Positions 16,136 through 24,547 of a stretch of DNA of 50,739 nt are shown here, in pieces. The number at the start of each line of letters is the position of its first letter. The stretch's first letter is position 1. Both the position numbers and the translations under genes were made by a program. Source of the DNA: Bacillota bacterium (GTDB lineage: Bacteria; Bacillota; Limnochordia; Darwinibacteriales; DTU012); NCBI GenBank assembly GCA_012520795.1, contig JAAYNP010000106.1:1-50739 (forward strand), in the 5' to 3' direction. A model generated the notes under the pieces. It saw only the letters and a list, made by a program, of their open reading frames with translations. It did no database searches and was not told where the DNA came from.

Positions 16136-18148
16136 ATGGCTGAAAAGATATCAATTAAACAGGCTGCGGAGCGCCTTGGTGTCAACAGTTCCACTATCCG
16201 CAACTGGATTAAACTGGGCAAAATTGCCAATGCCAGCCGTGATGGGGGAAAATGGCAGGTTTCAGCTGAGGAGATCTCAGCCTTGCAGCGGGCGATTAAG
16301 TCCGGAGCCCTGCCTTATCTGAGAAACCGCCGGAACAAACAGGCAGTAACCGGCAATATTGTCCCCGATGATTATCTTAGCGACAAGAAACTGGCCCAGG
16401 CAGCCCAAGTCCTGAAGCAGCTGGCCAGCAGGCTCTCCAAACAAGGCCAGATGCTCCTCCTGCTTGAGCTGTATCTGGTTTTGCTTAAGGATAAGGGACT
16501 GATTCCTGCTGAGGGTAAGGATCATAACCAAACTTTAGTGGAGCTGTGGCGGAAAGGTGATCTTAAGCTGGGTGTTTACTCACAGTTGGCTGATGCTTTC
16601 TGGGAATGGTGTTCAGGCAGTACACAAGACGACCACAACGAATTGAGAAGGGTGCACAAGCTCAGGCTGGAGGCTGACAGCAGCCAGGACTTCCTCGGCC
16701 TGGTGTACATGTCCATTTCGTCACTGAGAAAGCGGAAGAACGCCGGCAGTTATTACACGCCCATACCCATTGTTCAGGAAATGATTGATCTCAGCTTCAG
16801 GTACTTAGATATGGCCAATGTAGCGATGATTGTTGACCCATGCTGCGGTTCCGGCAATTTCCTGATCCACCTGGCTTTGTTTTTGCAGGACAAGCTTATG
16901 GCAGCGGGATATGGGCGGGTTGAGGCGGAAAAGAAACTTGCTCAAATGCTCGTTGGCTATGACAATGATCCAGTTGCTGTTCTTCTTACCCAAATGAACT
17001 TATCGTTATTGTTCAAGTCCGCTGAACTGATCCCACAGCTGCAGATTGTCCATTGTGATACACTTCAGGAGCTTTCAGGGCAAAAGTATGACCTGATCAT
17101 CGGCAACCCGCCGTGGGGGTATCAGTTTTCGCCGCACCAAGCCCGGCAGCTTGCCCGCTGTTACCAAACAGCACCGGCCAATGGCAAAATTGAATCATTC
17201 AATCTTTTCATTGAATGGGCAATCAACCATGTCAATGATTCGGGCATGATCAGCTACGTTTTGCCCGAGACATTCCTCACGGCGAAGCTGCATAGTCCTG
17301 CGCGGAAGCTGGTTCTGAAATCATGCCGGATCAAAGCAGTATATCGTTTGGGCTTGGCCTTTTCCCAGGTCAATGCCCCTGTGATTACTTTGGCGGCTCA
17401 AAAAAACGGGCACTGCAAACCTTCGGCACCGAACAGTGTCAATCTGGGGTTTTACGCATACGGCAGCCGCAAGGATCATAACATCCTTGCTGATATACAA
17501 AGTTTGCCAAATGCGGCCTACCTGAAGGGCAATGCCGATTTTGCCCTGGGGATTGTCACCGGGAACAACCGCCAGTATCTGCTGCCGGATCCTGTCCCCG
17601 GCAGTGAACCGGTAATTACCGGCAGAGATGTGCTGCCTTACCGGATTGAGAAGTGCTCCCACCACCTTGTTTACCGAAGGGAGCGGTTTCAGCAGGTGGC
17701 ACCGGATCACTATTACCGTGCTCCAGAAAAACTGATCTACCGCTTTATTCACAGGCACCTGATTGTTGCCTACGATGAGCGGGGGCGGTTGAGCATCAAC
17801 AGTGCCAATATTTTAATCCCCCGCATCGAAGGAGTGTCAATCAAATACATCCTTGCTGTCCTTAATTCCCGCATTGCCCAGTACTATCGCATGGTGACGA
17901 ACCCGTCGGTAAAAGTGCTCCGCAGTTTTTTGGAAATGATTCCGATTGCCGTCTGCCCACCGGCTGAGGAAAATACTATAGTTGATCTTGTAGATCGTAT
18001 TATAGTGTCGAGAAACCCGGATCAACGCCGGGATTTATTCGAAGAAATCGATGAAAAACTGATGAATTATTATAGATTACCGGCGCAATACCAAACCTAT
18101 ATTCGCCGGAAGAGTCAGACAGTTGAGTTATTATGGCAGGGTGTATAG
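16136..18148 (+). CDS. HTH-fused N6-adenine DNA methyltransferase (TaqI/Eco57I-like), no nuclease seen
   Basis: A 670-residue protein. Residues 4-30 form an excisionase/MerR-type helix-turn-helix (ISIKQAAERLGV, then a WIKLGKI wing). The methylase core has motif I DPCCGSGNFL at 234-243 and motif IV NPPW at 324-327, the gamma-class N6-adenine order. The C-terminal 150 residues resemble a TaqI-type target-recognition domain (LAVLNSRIAQYYR). Type IIG enzymes of this class often carry a PD-(D/E)XK nuclease at the N terminus; residues 30-180 show none that I recognise, and no restriction gene is adjacent. A solitary methyltransferase or one with a regulatory DNA-binding domain is inferred. GAGGG precedes the ATG. 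Confidence 0.82.
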   Translation: MAEKISIKQAAERLGVNSSTIRNWIKLGKIANASRDGGKWQVSAEEISALQRAIKSGALPYLRNRRNKQAVTGNIVPDDYLSDKKLAQAAQVLKQLASRLSKQGQMLLLLELYLVLLKDKGLIPAEGKDHNQTLVELWRKGDLKLGVYSQLADAFWEWCSGSTQDDHNELRRVHKLRLEADSSQDFLGLVYMSISSLRKRKNAGSYYTPIPIVQEMIDLSFRYLDMANVAMIVDPCCGSGNFLIHLALFLQDKLMAAGYGRVEAEKKLAQMLVGYDNDPVAVLLTQMNLSLLFKSAELIPQLQIVHCDTLQELSGQKYDLIIGNPPWGYQFSPHQARQLARCYQTAPANGKIESFNLFIEWAINHVNDSGMISYVLPETFLTAKLHSPARKLVLKSCRIKAVYRLGLAFSQVNAPVITLAAQKNGHCKPSAPNSVNLGFYAYGSRKDHNILADIQSLPNAAYLKGNADFALGIVTGNNRQYLLPDPVPGSEPVITGRDVLPYRIEKCSHHLVYRRERFQQVAPDHYYRAPEKLIYRFIHRHLIVAYDERGRLSINSANILIPRIEGVSIKYILAVLNSRIAQYYRMVTNPSVKVLRSFLEMIPIAVCPPAEENTIVDLVDRIIVSRNPDQRRDLFEEIDEKLMNYYRLPAQYQTYIRRKSQTVELLWQGV

Positions 18149-18187
18149 CAGGAGTTTTAATCACAATTTTACTCTTCAGCTTAGTAT

Positions 18188-18217
18188 TTATCCACAGAGT
18201 CCACAGAGTTACCCACA
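18188..18217 (+). promoter_or_regulatory. Pair of DnaA-box-like motifs
   Basis: TTATCCACA at 18188-18196 matches the DnaA-box consensus exactly, and TTACCCACA at 18209-18217 differs by one base. Their starts are 21 bases apart, two helical turns, and a third partial copy (TCCACAGAG) lies between. No dnaA or dnaN gene is present here. Confidence 0.4.
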
Positions 18218-18342
18218 ACATTCTGGGTCAAACCTTTGTTTGTCCCTACATTTGGTGGTAGGGTGTAATACAAATGATTACCATTTACACTAGTTATATT
18301 ATGTATTATAATCAGTTTACCAAAAAACGGAATGAGGCGGTC

Positions 18343-18633
18343 GGTGCGTTGAATAATTTCAATATTCTTGTTGGCGGTGAAGCAGGCCAGGGCTTGGTGT
18401 CGATCAGCAGCGTGCTTGTGTACTGCTGCGAATGGGGTGTGGATTTGTTGGTGGCCCTGGATCAGGCTTCGCTGGCCGAACACCGGCAAGAGCTTAATGC
18501 AGGGTCGGTTGTGACGGATCCGGCGGCCAACTCTTGGCGACGGCATTCCGGCGTTAAAAAACGGCCCTTTGGTGAAACAGCCTCCAGTCAGTCCGCATCT
18601 CAATCAGGTTCTGGCTCAATTCAGGTAGCATAG
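18343..18633 (+). pseudogene. Decayed fragment of a 2-oxoacid:ferredoxin oxidoreductase gamma domain
   Basis: The frame encodes FNILVGGEAGQG near its start and then VDLLVALDQASLAEHRQEL, two signatures of the gamma domain of pyruvate/2-oxoglutarate ferredoxin oxidoreductases. In intact proteins about 40 to 50 residues separate them; here only about 17 do. After NAGSVV the similarity ends in an unrelated serine-rich tail. The open frame extends upstream to 18274 without family resemblance. No alpha or beta subunit gene is nearby. It is best read as a remnant with an internal deletion and lost 3' part, not a working enzyme. Confidence 0.65.
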
Positions 18634-18688
18634 ATTTTCTCCGGAAACACACAATAAAGAGGAGTTAGTCACGAAAGGAGATGTGGCC

Positions 18689-18934
18689 ATGCCAAAACCA
18701 AAGCCTGACGATCGCAGCGACAATGTCGACAAGCTCCAGGAACAGGTAGTCAACACTATTGAGAATCTGGAAGCAGCCCATGAGACGCTGCAGAATGAGG
18801 ATCTCCCTGAAGAGCAGCGCCGGGCGATTCTGGAGAAAAACCGCCGCAGAGAGCGGGCGATTGCAGGCAAACGTGCAGAAATCAAAGATGAGTATCAGTA
18901 CCAGCAGACACTTCAGCAAAACAAAGAAGAATAG
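18689..18934 (+). CDS. tlp: Small acid-soluble spore protein Tlp
   Basis: An 81-residue hydrophilic protein. The N-terminal half (KPDDRSDNVDKLQ, then NTIENLEAA) closely follows Bacillus subtilis Tlp, a minor spore-core protein. The rest is a charged helix rich in Glu, Arg and Gln. GTG at 18683 is in frame, but GGAG eight bases before the ATG at 18689 supports that start. The gene is monocistronic, with a terminator about 70 bases downstream. In other spore formers such genes are made late in the forespore; no sigma-G promoter was identified here. Confidence 0.88.
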   Translation: MPKPKPDDRSDNVDKLQEQVVNTIENLEAAHETLQNEDLPEEQRRAILEKNRRRERAIAGKRAEIKDEYQYQQTLQQNKEE

Positions 18935-19006
18935 GGAGTTATCATCACAATCTGGAACATGAGCTGGAAGGTTGACGGGTAATCAATAATAAAGCAAAGA
19001 TTGACG

Positions 19007-19046
19007 CAAAGGATAGGCGGCATTCATGCCTATCCTTTGATTAATT
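19007..19046 (+). terminator. Hairpin downstream of tlp
   Basis: CAAAGGATAGGC (19007-19018) pairs perfectly with GCCTATCCTTTG (19028-19039), 12 bp with a 9-base loop. The tail ATTAATTT is only moderately T-rich. Confidence 0.65.
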
Positions 19047-19169
19047 TGGCAAGTAAAAGAGGAACTGCAGAATTGCCGTAGAATAATAAAGGATAACTTT
19101 ATGTGCATGTACAGTCCAGGGATACTGGGTTTTTTCATGTGGGAGTCTCAGCAGCAAAGGGGAGTTGTC

Positions 19170-21050
19170 ATGTTTAATCCGGCCTTAACCAAGTTCAACC
19201 TACCGAAGGAAATCCTTGATGTCATCAATCATGAGAACATCTTGGTTCCGGAAAACCGGGATCAATTGGTTAGGCTTGCAATTGGCGGGCAGCAAAGCGG
19301 CTTTTATGAAGTCGCTTACCGGGTTCCCGGTAAGGGCAGGGTTGTGGAAGCCACTGTGGCCAGGTGCAAGAATGGGGTATCGATCAATTTTACCGAGCCA
19401 TATATGCGCCGGCGGGATCCTGACTGCATGGTGATCGGAGATGACAGGCCGACAGATAAGGAGACATACCAACAGCGCTTCGGGGAAAGCTTTTCTTCGG
19501 TGAGGAGCCAGACGTTGAAGTGGCTGCGCCAGCAGAGCCTGATCGTGATGCCGTTTATGGCGGGCGGTATGGATTATGGTTATCCAGCTTTGTTGATTGC
19601 GCCCAGGAATGCAGCGTTTTTTGCGGCAGCACTGGCTGACCTGCAGGAATTTGTCCCCCGGGCACAGATCCCCGATGATTTCACGCCGAGAGGGATTATC
19701 TATGCGGCACCGCCATTTAGGCATACCCATTTTGACGGCAAGCAGGTTGTGGTTCACAGCCGTTCAGATGAACTGCATGAGGTGTTTTCCTACAACCTAT
19801 ATCCGGGGCCCAGTGCCAAGAAGGGTGTATACAGCATGCTGCTGGACATTGGCGAGGCCGAGGGCTGGGCAACTCTGCACGCTTCTACTGTCAAGATTAT
19901 TACGCCATATGAAAACATCTTAATCATAATGCACGAAGGCGCCAGCGGTGGAGGCAAAAGCGAGATGATCGAGCAAATCCACCGGCAGGAGGACGGCTCA
20001 GTCAAGATCGGCAGAAATGTGGTAACAGGCGAAGAAATTGTGATTCAGCTGCGGGAGTCCAGCGAGCTGAAACCGATCACAGATGATATGGCCATGTGCC
20101 CGGCTGTTTTGCAGCAGGGAAATGGGAAATTGGTGGTAAAGGATGCCGAAGACGGCTGGTTTTTAAGAATTGATCATATTTCAGAATACGGGACAGAGCC
20201 TTATTATGAAAAAATTACCATTCACCCCAAAGAACCGCTGATTTTTCTGAACCTTGACGGGAAACCAGGGGCTACCTGCCTGATCTGGGAACATGTGGAG
20301 GATGCTCCAGGGCAGACCTGCCCGAACCCGCGGGTGGTCGTGCCGCGGCGGATGATTTCCGGTGTGATCAATGAACCTGTTGAAGTGGATATCCGCAGTT
20401 TTGGGGTGCGTACTCCGCTGACAACCAAGGATAGACCGGGGTATGGGATTGTCGGCATGTTCCATGTCCTGCCGCCGGCGCTGGCTTGGTTGTGGCGGCT
20501 GGTTTCGCCGCGGGGAGATAACAATCCCAGTATTAATGATCACAGCGGCTGCATGAGCAGTGAAGGTGTCGGCTCATACTGGCCCTTTGCCACCGGCAGG
20601 ATGGTGGACCAAGCCAATTTGCTGTTGGAACAGTTTATCCAATCGGGAAACACTCGCTACATTTTGATCCCGAATCAGCATATCGGAGCCTATAGAGTAG
20701 GATTCATGCCTCAGTGGATTACCAGAGAATACCTGGCCAGGAGGGGCAGTGCCAGCTTTGGCAGGGATCGTCTGGTAGAATCCCGCTGTGCGCTTTTGGG
20801 GTATGCGATGGAATCGGTCAAAGTTGACGGCAACCTGATGCCGAAGGGCTTGCTTCAGGTCCAGTATCAACCGGAGGTTGGCTTTGGTGCGTATGATCAA
20901 GGTGCAGAGATCTTGACCGATTTCTTTAAATGCGAACTGCAGAAGTTCTTGATTCCTGATCTTAACCAACTGGGCAGGCAGATCATTGAATGCTGCCTGG
21001 ATGGCGGCAAGGTCAGCGATTACCTTGAGTTCATGCCCATGCGCTACTAG
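19170..21050 (+). CDS. DUF4914-like protein with PEPCK/HprK-type P-loop
   Basis: A 626-residue soluble protein that I assign, from memory of the family, to DUF4914. The clearest motif is GASGGGKS at 257-264 followed by Glu-Met, a kinase-1a P-loop of the kind found in phosphoenolpyruvate carboxykinases and HPr kinase. No complete PEPCK active site is evident to me, so the reaction is unknown; a nucleotide-dependent kinase or carboxykinase-like reaction is inference. The frame opens at 19101, but GGGGAG five bases before the ATG at 19170 and the motif-free leader favour the later start. It stands alone between the tlp terminator and tRNA-Arg. Confidence 0.65.
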   Translation: MFNPALTKFNLPKEILDVINHENILVPENRDQLVRLAIGGQQSGFYEVAYRVPGKGRVVEATVARCKNGVSINFTEPYMRRRDPDCMVIGDDRPTDKETYQQRFGESFSSVRSQTLKWLRQQSLIVMPFMAGGMDYGYPALLIAPRNAAFFAAALADLQEFVPRAQIPDDFTPRGIIYAAPPFRHTHFDGKQVVVHSRSDELHEVFSYNLYPGPSAKKGVYSMLLDIGEAEGWATLHASTVKIITPYENILIIMHEGASGGGKSEMIEQIHRQEDGSVKIGRNVVTGEEIVIQLRESSELKPITDDMAMCPAVLQQGNGKLVVKDAEDGWFLRIDHISEYGTEPYYEKITIHPKEPLIFLNLDGKPGATCLIWEHVEDAPGQTCPNPRVVVPRRMISGVINEPVEVDIRSFGVRTPLTTKDRPGYGIVGMFHVLPPALAWLWRLVSPRGDNNPSINDHSGCMSSEGVGSYWPFATGRMVDQANLLLEQFIQSGNTRYILIPNQHIGAYRVGFMPQWITREYLARRGSASFGRDRLVESRCALLGYAMESVKVDGNLMPKGLLQVQYQPEVGFGAYDQGAEILTDFFKCELQKFLIPDLNQLGRQIIECCLDGGKVSDYLEFMPMRY

Positions 21051-21103
21051 GGAAAAAGCGGATTGTTTTTTCAAAGATTTTGTGCTAAACTAATACAGGC
21101 TGC

Positions 21104-21179
21104 GGCCCCGTAGCTCAGGGGATAGAGCAGCGGTTTCCTAAACCGCGTGCCGCAGGTTCGATTCCTGCCGGGGCCGCCA
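21104..21179 (+). tRNA. tRNA-Arg (anticodon CCU)
   Basis: A full cloverleaf can be drawn: acceptor GGCCCCG with CGGGGCC, D-arm, anticodon stem GCGGT/ACCGC with loop TTCCTAA (anticodon CCT at 21137-21139), T-arm GCAGG-TTCGATT-CCTGC, discriminator G and encoded CCA. It reads AGG codons. A strong terminator begins 27 bases downstream. Confidence 0.95.
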
Positions 21180-21206
21180 TCCTCAAACACCGTGATAATC
21201 GACTAG

Positions 21207-21240
21207 AACTGACACTCTGTGCCAACAGGTGTCAGTTTTT
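21207..21240 (+). terminator. tRNA-Arg terminator and target-like site of a group IIC intron
   Basis: AACTGACAC (21207-21215) pairs with GTGTCAGTT (21229-21237), and CTGT/ACAG extends the stem past a one-base bulge to a GCCA loop; TTTTT follows. The intron remnant starts two bases after the T-run, the expected insertion position for group IIC introns. Confidence 0.85.
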
Positions 21241-21241
21241 G

Positions 21242-21585
21242 GTGTGCCCGGCATGTCTACTGAGCCGATGGGTTGTAAGAAAACCTATCGCCCAACCAAT
21301 GGGACGCAGGCAAGGGCGACACTGGCAACAGTGGGGTCTGAAGGAAGAGGGGGTGTCTTGGAAATAGCTGGATAGCTCTGCAGGTTAGGACGGATGGATT
21401 CAGGACAAGGCAGGTAGACTTACCCGGGGAGGCCCCTAGTGTCCCGCGTGAAGGAACGGGTAAGCAAGGCACAAGTGGAAACACAAGGCTAAGTGAAGCG
21501 CTGGGGGTGGCAGATGAGCCCGTAGTAGTGAGGAACCCTAAGCCTATGAACACTGCGTGCCGCACTCAGAAGTTGTTGGGTAAAA
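21242..21585 (+). mobile_element. Truncated group IIC intron (5' ribozyme part only)
   Basis: The segment opens with GTGTGCCCGGCATG, the same 5' end I recall for the Oceanobacillus iheyensis IIC intron, and carries further domain I-III landmarks: GCAAGGG with GGTCTGAAGGAAG near 21318-21350, and TTACCCGGGGAGG near 21420. GGCAGATGAGCCCGTAGTAGTGAGG near 21510 resembles the region leading to the intron-encoded protein. No reverse transcriptase frame and no domain V helix follow before the chemoreceptor gene, so the 3' part is deleted. The right boundary is uncertain by about 50 bases. The remnant cannot splice or move on its own. Confidence 0.75.
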
Positions 21586-21662
21586 GTGCAGGAAACTGTG
21601 ATCAATTTTCGAATACATTCAATGGAGCAATAATATCTCAAGGATGAGAAAGGAGACGCGCC

Positions 21663-23237
21663 GTGAAATGGTCTAACCTGAACATCGGTGGCAAGATTGC
21701 CATCGGTTTTGTCATGGTGTTACTGCTGATCTTTGGCCTAGGGGTTACAGATTTTTTCGGACTGCTGGAAATCCGCGATCAAAGCGGTTTCGTTCTAGAT
21801 ATCTGCACATTGGGATATGATTTTGCCCAACGGGAAATTGATCACTTGTTGTGGGTTGCGGCGCTGAGAGATTCCATAGAAGCACGCGATCCCAATTTCA
21901 CCATAGAGTTGGATCCAACTCGCTGTCAGTTGGGGCGTTGGTTAGGCGGAGATGAAAGGAAAGAAATGGAGGCGGCGATTCCCGGGCTTGCCCCCATCAT
22001 TGCGGGATTGGAGGAGGAACACCGTCATCTGCACAACAGTGCCGGGTCAATTCGGGCCAGTTTGACCGATGCCCCGGATCAAGCCGAAACGATCTTCAAA
22101 ACCCAAACTCAACTGCATTTGGAGGAAATCAGAGCCGGCCTCAACGGCATCAAACAGCAGCTGCAGATATTGGGAACTGAATCCACAGAAGAGATAGCCG
22201 GCGCCATTGCTGCCGGGATCAACCGGAGTGGGATGCTTTTGCTCACATCGGTAGTGATCGGAACGGTGATGTCATGGTTGATTACCCGCAGTATCATCAG
22301 GCCGATCCGGCTTCTCAACCATGCCATGCTCACAGCCAGTGAAGGCGATTTGACCATCACTGTCGACTATGATGCCAACGATGAAACAGGGCGAATGGTT
22401 AAATTATTCAACAAAATGCTGTCCAACCTCAATTCCATCATTGGGGCGTCCAAAACAGCGGTTACCGAAACAGTGTCTTCCAGTCAAACCATGTCGGCGG
22501 CTGTTGAGGAAGTGAGCTCGTCAATAGAGCAGGTGGCAACGAGTGCGACTCAGTTTGCCAGCAGCGTTACCGCCATCAGCGACCATACACAAAGGATCAA
22601 TGAAGAAGCTCAAGAAACCGGAAGAATGGCCAAGGTGGGCACGGAACGGATTACGTCATGCATGGAATCCATGCTCATGATTGAGGAAGCATCAGATACT
22701 ACCAGCCAGGCGATTGCCAGCCTGAAAGAGGCATCTCAGGAAATTGTCAAAATCGTGCAGGTTGTGACCGATATCGCTGACCAGACTAATCTCTTGTCGC
22801 TCAATGCGGCAATCGAGGCCGCCCGTGCCGGGGAATACGGTCACGGGTTTGCTGTTGTGGCTGAAGAAGTGAGGAAATTGGCTGAACAGACAAAGACCAA
22901 TCTTCAGGAAGTCAATCACCTGGTCGCCAACTTGGAGACCCAGATGAACACGGCTGTGGAATCCACCAATATCAGCAGGGAAAAAGTTCACCAAGGGGCT
23001 CTGGTGGTGAAGGAGACCACCGAGTCGCTGCAGAATATTGTTAAAAGAATTACAGATATTATGGAACAGCTGAAGATTATTAGTGACAGGACACAGGAAC
23101 AGGCGGCGCTCAGCCAGGAGATCGCGGCCATGACGGAGGAACAGTCCGCCGCCACGCACGGCATAGCCCAGTCTTCCGTGGATTTGGCCAACATAGCGCA
23201 GAACCTTGAGGATGTGATCAAGCGGCTGAATGTCTAA
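21663..23237 (+). CDS. Methyl-accepting chemotaxis protein with CZB-like extracytoplasmic sensor
   Basis: A 524-residue chemoreceptor. Membrane segments at about 11-31 and 189-209 enclose a helical sensor domain, followed by HAMP (about 208-262) and a signalling domain whose hairpin tip reads [20 protein letters not shown]. The sensor has the spacing of a zinc-binding CZB domain: His61 with Trp64, Cys88 followed by LGRWL, and His120/His124. CZB is usually cytoplasmic; here the predicted topology puts it outside. The start is GTG at 21663 with AAAGGAGA upstream. No chemotaxis genes are adjacent. Confidence 0.88.
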   Translation: MKWSNLNIGGKIAIGFVMVLLLIFGLGVTDFFGLLEIRDQSGFVLDICTLGYDFAQREIDHLLWVAALRDSIEARDPNFTIELDPTRCQLGRWLGGDERKEMEAAIPGLAPIIAGLEEEHRHLHNSAGSIRASLTDAPDQAETIFKTQTQLHLEEIRAGLNGIKQQLQILGTESTEEIAGAIAAGINRSGMLLLTSVVIGTVMSWLITRSIIRPIRLLNHAMLTASEGDLTITVDYDANDETGRMVKLFNKMLSNLNSIIGASKTAVTETVSSSQTMSAAVEEVSSSIEQVATSATQFASSVTAISDHTQRINEEAQETGRMAKVGTERITSCMESMLMIEEASDTTSQAIASLKEASQEIVKIVQVVTDIADQTNLLSLNAAIEAARAGEYGHGFAVVAEEVRKLAEQTKTNLQEVNHLVANLETQMNTAVESTNISREKVHQGALVVKETTESLQNIVKRITDIMEQLKIISDRTQEQAALSQEIAAMTEEQSAATHGIAQSSVDLANIAQNLEDVIKRLNV

Positions 23238-23261
23238 TACAAGGCAAAAGGATGATATTTG

Positions 23262-24356
23262 ATGAGCAGGCTGCAGGTTGTCAAGTTGTCGGCGGGCACC
23301 GAGTTATTTGCTCACGGACAGGTGCCAGATGCCATGTATTTCATTCTGCAAGGTACAGTCGAGATTGCCAACGAGCATAGTGATTTGTTGGGTCAAGGCG
23401 GCTTGGTTGGAGCAGTACCGTTCCTAAACCAGATCCCCGCCCGGGCCCGGGCCTGCTGTGTTACCGATACTGAGTTGTTTAAGCTGACTGAGAACAACAT
23501 AATTACCCTGTTTAAAAGGCATCCTGAAATTGGGCTGAAGATCCTGAAGGCATTGGCGGCTGAGGTTGTGGGAGAGGTGCATCGGCCAGAAACTGCGGCA
23601 GTTAAGCCAAAGCCGCTTCCCACCGATCTTGCCCAGGTGCTGCCGGCCGGCCATCCACAGTTTATGGAAGCAGCGCCGGATACTCATGGTAAATACATCT
23701 TTGACACAGAAGCGGTTTGTCCGGTGTGCAGCACCAGGTTTCCTGCAGTGCGGGTCCGCAACTCGCGCCTGGTTACAGCCCGTGTCGAACCAGATTTTCG
23801 CATCTTGTACCAAGACATGGAACCATTGTGGTATTATGTCTGGGTTTGCCCCCAGTGCGCGTATGCATATCCATACAAACAATTTGGCAAGATTCCCCAT
23901 CGCCAGCTGGCCAAAGTGGAAAAGGCCCTGCGCGGTGTGGACCCTGTCAAGTTTCAGTTCAGCCCCAGGCGCACGCTCGATGAGGTCTTCCTCGCTTATT
24001 ACCTGGCGTTGAATACATTTGGCCTGGCCAATGCTGCACCGGAGCAGTTCGGCAATTTATGGATGCGCCTTGTCTGGCTGTATGAAGATGCAGAGGCTCA
24101 AGAGTGGGTGGAACATGCGGTACAGCAGGCACTCCAGCATTTTGAAAAGGCCCTTGTCTCGGGGCGGCGCAGTGATGCCGGAGATCAAAAGCTGTACATA
24201 CTGATTGCAGAATTGCATCAGCGGCTGGGGCAAAGAGAAGCTGCCCTGCGCTATCTTCTGGAAGCGGTTAACCTGCGTCGGGGCAGCGAAGGGTACCGCA
24301 GATTGGCAGCGGATCGCATCCCGGATCTGCGGGCGGAAGGGCGCCGGGCAGATTGA
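23262..24356 (+). CDS. Cyclic-nucleotide-binding-like domain fused to DUF2225
   Basis: A 364-residue protein. Residues 1-110 form a CRP-like beta-roll (GTELFAHGQVPDAMYFILQGTVEI), but the phosphate-binding cassette with its conserved Arg is not obvious, so ligand binding is uncertain. From residue 145 the protein matches DUF2225: a CPVC pair, a second CPQC pair and a TPR-like helical tail. The four cysteines suggest a zinc site. No helix-turn-helix is present, so it is not a CRP-type repressor. TTG at 23259 is in frame; AAAGGA nine bases before the ATG at 23262 supports the ATG. It is 24 bases behind the chemoreceptor and perhaps cotranscribed. Confidence 0.75.
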   Translation: MSRLQVVKLSAGTELFAHGQVPDAMYFILQGTVEIANEHSDLLGQGGLVGAVPFLNQIPARARACCVTDTELFKLTENNIITLFKRHPEIGLKILKALAAEVVGEVHRPETAAVKPKPLPTDLAQVLPAGHPQFMEAAPDTHGKYIFDTEAVCPVCSTRFPAVRVRNSRLVTARVEPDFRILYQDMEPLWYYVWVCPQCAYAYPYKQFGKIPHRQLAKVEKALRGVDPVKFQFSPRRTLDEVFLAYYLALNTFGLANAAPEQFGNLWMRLVWLYEDAEAQEWVEHAVQQALQHFEKALVSGRRSDAGDQKLYILIAELHQRLGQREAALRYLLEAVNLRRGSEGYRRLAADRIPDLRAEGRRAD

Positions 24357-24415
24357 GAAAAAGGATCTTCGGAGAGAGGAAAGTACAGCCCGGTGTCGAA
24401 ATAAAATACTTGCTT

Positions 24416-24490
24416 GGGGATGTAGCTCAGTGGGAGAGCGCCACATTCGCATTGTGGAAGCCGAGGGTTCGAATCCCTTCATCTCCACCA
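24416..24490 (+). tRNA. tRNA-Ala (anticodon CGC)
   Basis: Acceptor GGGGATG pairs with CATCTCC (one G-T), the anticodon stem is CCACA/TGTGG with loop TTCGCAT (anticodon CGC at 24448-24450), the T-arm is GAGGG-TTCGAAT-CCCTT, and CCA is encoded at 24488-24490. It decodes GCG. Confidence 0.93.
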
Positions 24491-24547
24491 TCTAGGACGT
24501 ATCGGTACTGCTTAACCAGGTTAACATACTACTGGGAGTGATGCAGC

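Noticed and set aside
18188-18217. Chromosomal replication origin
   Set aside because: Only two box-like motifs and no dnaA, dnaN, AT-rich unwinding region or further boxes; kept only as a possible DnaA site.
21257-21565. 102-codon minus-strand frame
   Set aside because: It lies wholly within the group IIC intron remnant, has no ribosome site and reads as low-complexity Leu/Pro/Ser.
24357-24491. Minus-strand frame starting MVEMKGFEPSAS across tRNA-Ala
   Set aside because: This is the well-known false translation of a tRNA gene and its T-arm; similar false frames appear over the tRNA-Ser genes near 41228-41457.
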